Positions 41,203 to 48,936 of a DNA stretch of 64,000 nucleotides are shown in pieces. This DNA comes from UBA4285 sp050944355. GTDB taxonomy: Bacteria > Bacillota > Clostridia > Lachnospirales > Lachnospiraceae. A program made the translations under genes and the position numbers. The notes under the pieces are model-generated. The model was not told the DNA's origin, did no database searches, and saw only the letters and a program-made list of their open reading frames with translations. The stretch lies in assembly GCA_050944355.1 (NCBI GenBank), contig JBMNQX010000002.1:62001-126000 (forward strand), in the 5' to 3' direction. The stretch's first letter is position 1; every line of letters begins with the position of its first letter.

Positions 41203-42216
41203 ATGGTAACAGTAGGAATCATCGGAGCAGGCCGTATCGGCCAGGTACACATGACTTCCATCAGCACCCGCGTTCCGAACGCAAAGATCAAGTATGTTGC
41301 GGATCCGTACATGGATGAGAAAAAGGAAGCTTTCGCCAAAGCTCACGGCGTTGAGATCGTGACCAAGGATTACAAAGAGGTTCTGGCTGACAAGGACGTA
41401 GATGCCGTTCTGATCTGCTCCTCCACCGATACTCATTCCCAGATTTCGCTCGAAGCTATCGCGGCCGGCAAGCATGTGTTCTGCGAGAAGCCGATCGACC
41501 ACGACGTAGCAAAGATCAAGGAAGTCATTGAGGCGCTCAAGAAGAACCCGGTCAAATATCAGGTCGGATTCAACCGCCGCTTTGACCACAACTTCCGCGC
41601 TGTGAAGGAAGCAATCGACGCCGGCAAGGTTGGTGAGGAGCACATCATCCGCATCACAAGCCGCGATCCGGAACCGCCATCACCGGCATATATCGCTGTA
41701 TCCGGCGGAATGTTTATGGACATGACCATTCATGATTTCGATATGGTTCGCTATCTTGCGGGCTGCGATCCGGTTGAAGTGTTCGTTGAGGGCGCGGTTC
41801 TCGTTGATCCGGCCATCGGCGAGGCAGGCGATATCGATACCGCTGTCATCACCATGAAGATGGAGAACGGAGCGATCGCGACGATCGACAACTCCCGCAA
41901 GGCTGTTTACGGCTACGATCAGAGAGCTGAGGTATTCGGATCCAAGGGAATGGCTATGACTTCGAACGATCTCTCATCCACCTGTGTGATCTCCAACGCG
42001 AACGGCGTAACCGGTGTGGTTCCGCTCCACTTCTTCCTCGAGAGATATATGGACGCATACGCGAAAGAGATCATCAGCTTTGTCAATGCCATCGAGAATG
42101 ACACGGACACTGAGCTGAACGTATACGACGGCCTGAAGCCGGTTCTCATGGCTATGGCGTGCAACAAGTCTCTGAAAGAGCACCGCGTTGTGAAGATGTC
42201 GGAAGTAGAAGCATAA
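41203..42216 (+). CDS. iolG: inositol 2-dehydrogenase
   Basis: 337 residues of the Gfo/Idh/MocA family. Rossmann motif VGIIGAGRIGQVH at the N-terminus, EKPIDHD with the catalytic Lys, VGFNRRFDHNF, and DMTIHDFDMVRYL with catalytic Asp and His. It oxidises myo-inositol to scyllo-inosose with NAD, the first step of the pathway. It lies 52 bases after iolE and is followed by a strong terminator-like hairpin. Confidence 0.93.
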   Translation: MVTVGIIGAGRIGQVHMTSISTRVPNAKIKYVADPYMDEKKEAFAKAHGVEIVTKDYKEVLADKDVDAVLICSSTDTHSQISLEAIAAGKHVFCEKPIDHDVAKIKEVIEALKKNPVKYQVGFNRRFDHNFRAVKEAIDAGKVGEEHIIRITSRDPEPPSPAYIAVSGGMFMDMTIHDFDMVRYLAGCDPVEVFVEGAVLVDPAIGEAGDIDTAVITMKMENGAIATIDNSRKAVYGYDQRAEVFGSKGMAMTSNDLSSTCVISNANGVTGVVPLHFFLERYMDAYAKEIISFVNAIENDTDTELNVYDGLKPVLMAMACNKSLKEHRVVKMSEVEA

Positions 42217-42236
42217 ATAGGCAGGCAGTCTGCGAA

Positions 42237-42285
42237 GAACCGCATGAAATGGGGAGTCCGCCCTGTTTCATGCGGTTCCTGTTTT
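42237..42285 (+). terminator. strong terminator between iolG and iolC
   Basis: GAACCGCATGAAA (42237-42249) and TTTCATGCGGTTC (42266-42278) are perfect 13-base arms followed by CTGTTTTA. It divides the iol cluster into two transcription units. Confidence 0.85.
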
Positions 42286-42304
42286 ATAGATTTCTGATTT
42301 GGTA

Positions 42305-42333
42305 TTGCACGCATCGGCTTTGCGTGCTAAAAT
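42305..42333 (+). promoter_or_regulatory. iolC promoter with operator between -35 and -10
   Basis: TTGCAC (42305-42310), 17-base spacer, TAAAAT (42328-42333). GCACGCA (42307-42313) and TGCGTGC (42321-42327) form a perfect inverted repeat with a 7-base gap. Same layout as the iolE promoter. Confidence 0.75.
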
Positions 42334-42356
42334 AATATACAACAAAATAAACGCAA

Positions 42357-42390
42357 CGCACGCAAAGCACATGACAGGCGTGAGTGTGCG
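42357..42390 (+). promoter_or_regulatory. second operator region upstream of iolC
   Basis: CGCAC (42357-42361) and GTGCG (42386-42390) are inverted, with GCAC and GCGTGAG copies between them, downstream of the promoter as at iolE. Confidence 0.45.
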
Positions 42391-42417
42391 AAATTACCGT
42401 TACGAAGGAGGACGGAT

Positions 42418-43452
42418 ATGAAATACGTTGAGTTTGATGAGAGCAGACCGCTTGATCTGATCCTGCTCGGCAGAGTCGCGATCGATTTCAACCCGGCTTG
42501 GTCTGATGACGTGAAGGAAGACTTCAAGCCGCTGAAGGATGTGCACTATTTCGAGAAGTTCGTAGGCGGTTCTCCGGCCAACATAGCGGTCGGAGTCACC
42601 AAACACGGACTGAAGGCAGGGTTCATCGGCAAAGTTTCCGATGATCAGTTCGGCGATTACGTGACCGAGTATTTCAATGAGAGAGGAATTGACACATCTC
42701 ATATCACGCGCTGCACCGGCGGACAGAAGCTGGGACTTACGTTTACCGAGATGCTTTCTCCAAAGGAGAGCAGCATTCTGATGTACCGCAATGACATCGC
42801 GGATCTTCAGCTTTCTGTCGATGACATCGATGAGGATTATATCGCATCCGCCAAGGCACTTCTGATTTCCGGGACGTCGCTGGCCGAGAGTCCTTCCAGA
42901 GAAGCTGCCATAAAAGCTGCCATGCTCGCGGAAAAGGTCGGGACAAAGCTGATCTTCGATATCGATTACAGAGCCTACAACTGGAAGAACGCGGACGAGA
43001 TTTCGATCTATTATTCTCTGATTGCCGGCAAGGCCGACATCATCATGGGATCCCGCGAAGAGTTCGATCTGACCGAGAAGCTGATCCGCGAAGGAATGAC
43101 CGATGAGGAGTCCGCTGCGTACTGGCAGAAGAAAAACGCAAAGATCTGCGTGATCAAGCACGGCATGAAGGGATCAACGGCATATACCTGCGATGGCAAG
43201 AAGTTCTCTATCAAACCGTTCCCGGTGACGGCCCGCAAAGGATTCGGAGGCGGCGACGGCTATGGCAGCGGCTTCCTGTACGGACTCTTCTCCGGCTGGG
43301 ATGTTCAGGACTGCCTGGAGTTCGGAAGCGCAGAAGCTTCCATGATGGTAAGAAGCAATAACTGCTCGGATTCCCTTCCGGATTCGAAGCAGGTTAAGGA
43401 ATTTATCGACGAAGAAAAGAAGCAGTACGGAGAAATGGTTGCCCGCGTATGA
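42418..43452 (+). CDS. iolC: 5-dehydro-2-deoxygluconokinase
   Basis: PfkB-family sugar kinase of 344 residues that phosphorylates 2-deoxy-5-keto-gluconate. Motifs: LILLGRVAIDFNP, FVGGSPANIAVGVTKHGLKAGFIGKVSDDQFG (PfkB signature 1 region), LIFDIDYRAYNW, IMGSREEFDL, and FGGGDGYGSGFLYGL, the anion-hole and catalytic-base region; this last normally reads G(A)GD. ATG after AAGGAGGACGGAT. It begins the second iol transcription unit. Confidence 0.92.
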   Translation: MKYVEFDESRPLDLILLGRVAIDFNPAWSDDVKEDFKPLKDVHYFEKFVGGSPANIAVGVTKHGLKAGFIGKVSDDQFGDYVTEYFNERGIDTSHITRCTGGQKLGLTFTEMLSPKESSILMYRNDIADLQLSVDDIDEDYIASAKALLISGTSLAESPSREAAIKAAMLAEKVGTKLIFDIDYRAYNWKNADEISIYYSLIAGKADIIMGSREEFDLTEKLIREGMTDEESAAYWQKKNAKICVIKHGMKGSTAYTCDGKKFSIKPFPVTARKGFGGGDGYGSGFLYGLFSGWDVQDCLEFGSAEASMMVRSNNCSDSLPDSKQVKEFIDEEKKQYGEMVARV

Positions 43453-43479
43453 GCGGAGCAGAAAGGCAGAACAAATCAC

Positions 43480-45411
43480 ATGGAAAAGAGGTATCATCTT
43501 TCAACCGCACAGGCGATTGTCAAATTCCTTGACAATCAGTATGTAAGCTATGACGGTGTCGAGACAAAGTTCGTAGAGGGTTTCTTCACAATCTTCGGTC
43601 ACGGCATTGCGCTGGGGCTGGGCGAGGCGCTTGATACAGATCCGGGCCAGCTCAAAGTCTTCCAGGGCCGCAACGAGCAGGGCATGTGCCACGCCGCGAC
43701 CGCATTTGCCAAGCAGAACAACCGCAAAAAGATCATCGCGTGCTCTTCGTCAATCGGTCCGGGTGCTGCCAACATGGTGACCGGATGCGCGACGGCGACA
43801 GCCAACAATCTGCCGCTCCTTGTATTCCCGGGCGACACATTCGCGTCCCGCCAGCCGGACCCGGTTCTGCAGCAGCTCGAGCAGACCTACAGTCTTGCTG
43901 TCACGACAAATGACGCGTTCAAGCCGGTCTGCAAGTACTGGGACCGCATTCAGAGACCGGAGCAGGTAATGCCGGCACTGGTCAACGCCATGCGTGTTCT
44001 CACCGATCCGGCCGACTGCGGAGCTGTCTGCATCGCGCTTCCGCAGGATGTCGAGGGTGAGTGCTATGACTATCCGGAATATTTCTTCCGCAAGAGAGTT
44101 CACAGAATCAATCGTCCGGCCGCTGTACCGGAAGAGGTTGAGGACATCGCTCAGGTGATCGCCGCTTCGAAGAACCCGATGATGATTGTCGGCGGCGGTG
44201 TGCGTTTCTCAGAGGCTGGCGAGACGGTCGAGAAATTCGCGGAAGAGTTCCACATTCCGTACGGCGAGACACAGGGCGGAAAATCAGCCTGCATTTCCAG
44301 CCATCCGTTTAATATGGGCGGCATCGGCGTGACCGGCACGTCCGCTTCGAACCGTCTGGCTCAGAAGGCGGACTGCATTATCGCTGTCGGTTCCCGTCTT
44401 TCCGATTTCACGACAAGCTCCAAGTGGCTTTTCCGCAATCCGGACGTGAAGTTCGTGACGATCAATTACAGCCGGTATCACGCTTACAAGTACGATGCGG
44501 TCAAGGCCGTCGGCGACGCAAAGGCTACGGTTGAAAAACTCGCCGAGAATCTCCGCGCAAAGAAATATGATTCGCAGTGGGGCGACGCCATCGCGAAGGC
44601 AAGAGCGGACTGGGACAAAGAGTATGACCGCCTGGCTTCTATTGTCTATACGGGTGATGATTTCGAGCCGGAGATCAAGCCGAGAGATCCGCGGACGATT
44701 CCGGAATTTGTCAGGGATTTCGGAACGACGCTGACGCAGACCGCGGCGATTGCAACGCTGAATCAGGTTATCGACAAGGATGCCACGATGATCACGGCCG
44801 GCGGTTCGCTTCCGAGCGATATGCAGCGTCTCTGGAGAACGGACAGAAGAGGCGGTTATCATGTTGAGTACGCGTATTCCTGCATGGGATACGAAATCGG
44901 CGCTTCACTCGGCGTAAAGCTGGCCGATCCGGATCACGAGGAGTACACCGTCATCGGCGACTCCGGCTTCCAGATGCTGAACTCTGAACTTGGCGCCATC
45001 ATGCAGGACAGAGTCAAGACAAATATTCTCGTATTCGACAACTGCGGTTTCGGCTGCATCAACAACCTCGAGATGACACACGGTGTCGGCTCTCTGGCGA
45101 CAGAGTTCCGGTACTTCACCGGCAAGAAGCCGGACGGCGATCTGGTTCAGACAAACTACGCGCTGATCGGCCAGGGCTATGGCATGAAGACATACACCTG
45201 CCGCAGCGTGAAGGAGCTGAAGGACGCCCTCGAGGATTCCAAGAAGCAGACGGTTGCCTGCCTGTTTGATCTGAAGATTATTCCGAAGACCATGACGGAC
45301 GGCTATGATTCATGGTGGAATGTCGGGATTGCGATGACTTCTCAGAAGGAAAGTGTCCGCAAGGCTGCTGAGGATGTGAAGGAACACCGCGATCAGGCCA
45401 GAAAGTATTGA
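43480..45411 (+). CDS. iolD: 3D-(3,5/4)-trihydroxycyclohexane-1,2-dione hydrolase
   Basis: Thiamine-diphosphate enzyme, 643 residues, which opens the ring to give 5-deoxy-D-glucuronate. It has the three domains of the acetolactate synthase fold: GHGIALGLGEAL...GRNEQGMCHAATAFAKQ with the catalytic Glu in the first, a central Rossmann-like domain, and the ThDP-binding VIGDSGFQMLNSELGAIMQ...NCGFGCINN in the third. 27 bases after iolC, and same operon. Confidence 0.94.
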   Translation: MEKRYHLSTAQAIVKFLDNQYVSYDGVETKFVEGFFTIFGHGIALGLGEALDTDPGQLKVFQGRNEQGMCHAATAFAKQNNRKKIIACSSSIGPGAANMVTGCATATANNLPLLVFPGDTFASRQPDPVLQQLEQTYSLAVTTNDAFKPVCKYWDRIQRPEQVMPALVNAMRVLTDPADCGAVCIALPQDVEGECYDYPEYFFRKRVHRINRPAAVPEEVEDIAQVIAASKNPMMIVGGGVRFSEAGETVEKFAEEFHIPYGETQGGKSACISSHPFNMGGIGVTGTSASNRLAQKADCIIAVGSRLSDFTTSSKWLFRNPDVKFVTINYSRYHAYKYDAVKAVGDAKATVEKLAENLRAKKYDSQWGDAIAKARADWDKEYDRLASIVYTGDDFEPEIKPRDPRTIPEFVRDFGTTLTQTAAIATLNQVIDKDATMITAGGSLPSDMQRLWRTDRRGGYHVEYAYSCMGYEIGASLGVKLADPDHEEYTVIGDSGFQMLNSELGAIMQDRVKTNILVFDNCGFGCINNLEMTHGVGSLATEFRYFTGKKPDGDLVQTNYALIGQGYGMKTYTCRSVKELKDALEDSKKQTVACLFDLKIIPKTMTDGYDSWWNVGIAMTSQKESVRKAAEDVKEHRDQARKY

Positions 45412-45439
45412 TTGAGAAATCAGGGAAAGGAGATTCTGA

Positions 45440-46228
45440 ATGAGCAAAGTATTCGGCTATCCGCAGTTTGATGCGAATGGTGAGGAAATTCTCACAACGT
45501 ATGACAATGACTATTCGGACATGATGATGGATATCCGCGTGTACCGCATGAAGTCCGGCGAGACGAGAAAGTTTTCAACGGACGGAGAAGAGGCGGCGGC
45601 TCTGCTTCTGTCCGGAAATGTCGAGTTCGCGTGGGACGGCCAGTCTCAGGAAGCTTCCCGCAAGGACGTGTTCACGGAAGGACCGTGGGCTCTGCATGTG
45701 GCGACAGGCAGTGAATTTTCCGTCAAGGCGCTGACGGACGCTCAGATTCTGGTGCAGCGCACAAAGAACGACAAGAAGTTCGCCGCAAAGCTCTATAAAC
45801 CGGAGGACGCTCCGTGGAAGTGGTCGGCTGTCGGCAAATACGGCAACACAGCAAAGCGCCGCGTGAATACGATTTTTGACAAGGACATCTGCCCGGAATC
45901 GAACATGGTTCTCGGCGAGGTGCTCAACGACCGCGGCAACTGGTCCGGATATCTTCCGCACAGACATCCGCAGCCGGAGTGCTATTACTTTAAGTTCGAC
46001 CGTCCGGAGGGGTTCGGCGCGAGCTTCGTCGGTGACAGAGTATTCAAGAGCGTGGACAACAGCTTCTCGGCAATCCCGGGCGGTGAGCTTCATCCGCAGT
46101 CGGCGGCGCCGGGATTCCAGATGTACACATGCTGGATGATCCGTCATCTGCCGGACAATCCGTGGCTGCAGACAAGCCGTTTCGAGGACGACAGATATCT
46201 GTGGATGAATGACGCGAAGTTTGACTGA
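45440..46228 (+). CDS. iolB: 5-deoxy-glucuronate isomerase
   Basis: Cupin-fold isomerase of 262 residues converting 5-deoxy-glucuronate to 2-deoxy-5-keto-gluconate. Metal-binding cupin residues in GYLPHRHPQPECYYFKFDRPEG and later GGELHPQSAAPGFQMYTCWMIRH; the end NPWLQTSRFEDDRYLW is typical. 28 bases after iolD with AAAGGAGATTCTGA before the ATG. Confidence 0.93.
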   Translation: MSKVFGYPQFDANGEEILTTYDNDYSDMMMDIRVYRMKSGETRKFSTDGEEAAALLLSGNVEFAWDGQSQEASRKDVFTEGPWALHVATGSEFSVKALTDAQILVQRTKNDKKFAAKLYKPEDAPWKWSAVGKYGNTAKRRVNTIFDKDICPESNMVLGEVLNDRGNWSGYLPHRHPQPECYYFKFDRPEGFGASFVGDRVFKSVDNSFSAIPGGELHPQSAAPGFQMYTCWMIRHLPDNPWLQTSRFEDDRYLWMNDAKFD

Positions 46229-46256
46229 AAATTAGTATGATTTAGGGGGTTTTGAG

Positions 46257-47411
46257 GTGGCAAGAGAATTTATTGTTCCTGGACAGATTATCAATGGCAG
46301 CGGGGCTCTGGAACTCGCAAAGTCGAAGTTCCCGGGCCTCGGAAAGAAAGCGCTGATTGTGACGGACCCGATGATGGTCAAACTCGGAAACTGTGCGAAG
46401 GTAGAGGCGGCTCTGAAGGATGAGGGCGTCGACTACGCGATCTATTCCGACATCACCGGCGAGCCGACCGACACGATGATTATGGCCGGACTTGACAAGT
46501 ACAAGGCCGAGAAATGCGATTTCCTGATCGGCCTTGGCGGCGGGAGCCCGATGGATTCCATGAAAGCGATCGGATCCCTCGCTGAGAACGGCGGGAGCAT
46601 CGACGACTACATGGGCAAGGTCATCGATGTGAAGATGCCGCCGCTTGTTGCCATTCCGACGACAGCCGGAACAGGCTCTGAGGCGACGCAGTTCACGATC
46701 ATCAACAACACGAAGAAGCAGGTCAAGATGCTGCTGAAAGGCGCGTGCCTTATGTCGACGCTCGCGATTATCGACCCGCAGTTCACGATGACAGCGCCGG
46801 CCGGCGTCACGGCTCACACAGGCCTTGACGCTCTGTGCCACTGCACAGAGGCTTTCACATCCAGAAAGGCTCAGCCGCTTTCCGACGCATTTGCTCTGTC
46901 GGCTGTGAGGAGAATCTTTACGTATCTTCCGAAGGCTTATAAAAACGGCAAAGACGAAGAGGCCCGCGTTCAGATGTCCATCGCGGCGCTGGAAGCAGGC
47001 ATCAGTTTCAACAACTCTTCTGTGACACTGATCCACGGCATGAGCCGCCCGATCGGCGCGATTTTCCACATTGCGCACGGACTCAGCAACGCTATGCTTC
47101 TGAAGGAGTGCTTCAAGTTCGCACTCCCGGGCGCGTATGACAGATTTGCCATCCTGGGACGCACCATCGGTGCTGCGTCGGCGAAAGATGACGACAAGAC
47201 GGCTTCCGGGAAGTTCCTGGATGCCGTGTGCGGCATTGTCGACGAGCTGAATACTCCGACGCTTGAGCAGTACGGCGTAAACCGCGATGAGTTCTTCGCG
47301 CAGATCCCGAAGATGGCATCCGACGCGCTGGATTCCGGCTCGCCGCAGAATACAATGCGCAGCATCACAAAAGAAGACATCGAGCAGATGTACCGTAATC
47401 TCTGGGATTGA
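46257..47411 (+). CDS. iron-containing alcohol dehydrogenase within the inositol operon
   Basis: 384 residues, GTG start after AGGGGG. Family III (iron-activated) dehydrogenase: IGLGGGSPMDSMKAIG for NAD(P), PTTAGTGSEATQFT, and metal ligands in TGLDALCHCTEAF and HGMSRPIGAIFHIAHGLSNAML. It lies between iolB and iolJ, 28 and 17 bases away, so it should serve the pathway. IolJ yields malonate semialdehyde, and no iolA is present here; reduction of that aldehyde to 3-hydroxypropionate is a plausible role (inference). Propanediol- or glycerol-type activity cannot be excluded. Confidence 0.9.
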   Translation: MAREFIVPGQIINGSGALELAKSKFPGLGKKALIVTDPMMVKLGNCAKVEAALKDEGVDYAIYSDITGEPTDTMIMAGLDKYKAEKCDFLIGLGGGSPMDSMKAIGSLAENGGSIDDYMGKVIDVKMPPLVAIPTTAGTGSEATQFTIINNTKKQVKMLLKGACLMSTLAIIDPQFTMTAPAGVTAHTGLDALCHCTEAFTSRKAQPLSDAFALSAVRRIFTYLPKAYKNGKDEEARVQMSIAALEAGISFNNSSVTLIHGMSRPIGAIFHIAHGLSNAMLLKECFKFALPGAYDRFAILGRTIGAASAKDDDKTASGKFLDAVCGIVDELNTPTLEQYGVNRDEFFAQIPKMASDALDSGSPQNTMRSITKEDIEQMYRNLWD

Positions 47412-47428
47412 GACATTAGGAGTACAGT

Positions 47429-48277
47429 ATGGCACTTGTCACAATGAAAAAGCTGATGCTGGACGCGCAGGCGCAGGACAGAGGCGTCGGTGCGTTCAAC
47501 GTCGGCAATATGGAAATGGTAATGGGCGTGATCCGCGCGGCGGAAGAGATGAATACGCCGGTGATCATGCAGATCGCCGAAAAGCGCATGGCCTCTTCGC
47601 CGTTCCGTCTCATGGGGCCGATGATGGTCTCGGCAGCAAAAGCGGCAAAAGTCGATGTGGCGCTGAATCTCGACCACGGTCTCACGATCGAAGTCGTCCA
47701 GGAAGCACTCGACTACGGCTTCACGTCCGTGATGTTCGACAGTTCTACCTATCCGTTTGAGGAAAATATCGAGCGCACGAAGGAAGTCGTGAGGCGCGCG
47801 GCAAAGTACGGCGCGACGGTCGAGGCCGAGCTCGGTCTGGTCGGAGGCGCAGAAGGCGGCGAAGAACATGAGATCAGGTACACGGACCCGGCGGCAGCTT
47901 CAGAATTTGCCGCCGAGACCGGAATTGACTGTCTCGCAGTCGCCATCGGCAACGCGCACGGCAACTATCCGACGGCACCGCACCTGGCATTTGACGTGCT
48001 TGAGGAAATCCACAGACGCACGGGGAGTCTTCCGCTTGTACTTCACGGCGGCAGCGGCATTTCCGACGCAGATTTCCAGAGAGCGATCCACTGCGGCATC
48101 CGCAAGGTCAATATCGCGACGGCCAGCTTCAATCATCTGACGGCGTCCGCGGAAAAGTACCTGAAGAGCGAAGGCGCGCACAATTACTTCGACCTGAGTG
48201 AAGCTGAAGTTCAGGGCGTGTATGAGAACGTAAAACATCACATCGAAGTGTTCAACTGCGGCAAAGATCTGCGCTGA
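47429..48277 (+). CDS. iolJ: class II aldolase, 5-dehydro-2-deoxyphosphogluconate aldolase
   Basis: 282 residues of the zinc-dependent class II fructose-bisphosphate aldolase family. Metal ligands and catalytic residues: NLDHGLTIE, SVMFDSSTYPFEENIERT, EAELGLVGG, GNAHGNYP, LHGGSGI and KVNIATA. In this operon it should cleave 2-deoxy-5-keto-gluconate 6-phosphate to dihydroxyacetone phosphate and malonate semialdehyde. Last gene of the iol cluster; a strong terminator follows. Confidence 0.9.
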   Translation: MALVTMKKLMLDAQAQDRGVGAFNVGNMEMVMGVIRAAEEMNTPVIMQIAEKRMASSPFRLMGPMMVSAAKAAKVDVALNLDHGLTIEVVQEALDYGFTSVMFDSSTYPFEENIERTKEVVRRAAKYGATVEAELGLVGGAEGGEEHEIRYTDPAAASEFAAETGIDCLAVAIGNAHGNYPTAPHLAFDVLEEIHRRTGSLPLVLHGGSGISDADFQRAIHCGIRKVNIATASFNHLTASAEKYLKSEGAHNYFDLSEAEVQGVYENVKHHIEVFNCGKDLR

Positions 48278-48294
48278 ACATTCATGGCAAATGT

Positions 48295-48339
48295 AAAAAC
48301 GCCGCCGGGAACGGGGAGACCCTTCCCGACGGCGTTTTT
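48295..48339 (+). terminator. terminator of the inositol operon
   Basis: AAAAACGCCG (48295-48304) pairs with CGGCGTTTTT (48330-48339); inner GGGA/TCCC pairs extend the stem. The A and T arms make it bidirectional. Confidence 0.92.
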
Positions 48340-48450
48340 GACTTATATACGGCGGGAACTGCCGGACTGCTGTTTTTTCGGGGCTTTTGACGTATAATAA
48401 ATCAGGATTGCAATAAAACAAAAGTGCTCTCTGAAGAGAAAGGAAACAAT

Positions 48451-48921
48451 ATGAAAATTGCACTTGTCGTATATTTTTCGGTTGACGGCACGACGGCAAA
48501 AGCGGGGAAACGCATCGCCGGACTTTCCGGGGCCGAAGACTTCCGGATTGAGGCCGAGAAACCGTATTCACGCGATGATCTCGACTGGACGGCGGCCGAG
48601 GCCAGATGCAACATCGAAATGGAAGATGAAGGATGCCGCCCGGCCATCAGGGGAAAGCTCCCGTTCATGGAGGGCTATGACACGATCATTCTGGGATATC
48701 CGATCTGGTGGGGCAAAGCGCCGAGAATCATCGACACTTTCCTCGACAGTTTTGATCTGAAAGGCCATAAAATCCTGCCGTTCTGCACATCCGGCGGAGC
48801 CGGCGCAGAGCAGAGCGTCGAAGAACTGCGGAAGTTCTATCCGGACGCGGAGATCGGAGACGGTCTTCGGATCACAGCGAAGACAACAGACGATGAAATA
48901 AAGGGCTGGCTCGCCCAGTAA
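48451..48921 (+). CDS. flavodoxin
   Basis: 156-residue FMN protein, paralogue of the one at 22150: phosphate loop YFSVDGTTAKAGKRIA, CRPAI segment, GYPIWWGKAPRIIDTFLD and CTSGGAGAEQS. ATG 48451 follows GAGAAAGGAAACAAT; the in-frame ATG at 48424 precedes that site and is rejected. It starts a short run with the AAA ATPase and GH28 genes downstream (gaps of 15 and 0 bases), though a common function is not evident. Confidence 0.88.
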   Translation: MKIALVVYFSVDGTTAKAGKRIAGLSGAEDFRIEAEKPYSRDDLDWTAAEARCNIEMEDEGCRPAIRGKLPFMEGYDTIILGYPIWWGKAPRIIDTFLDSFDLKGHKILPFCTSGGAGAEQSVEELRKFYPDAEIGDGLRITAKTTDDEIKGWLAQ

Positions 48922-48936
48922 GGAAACCGGAAAAAC

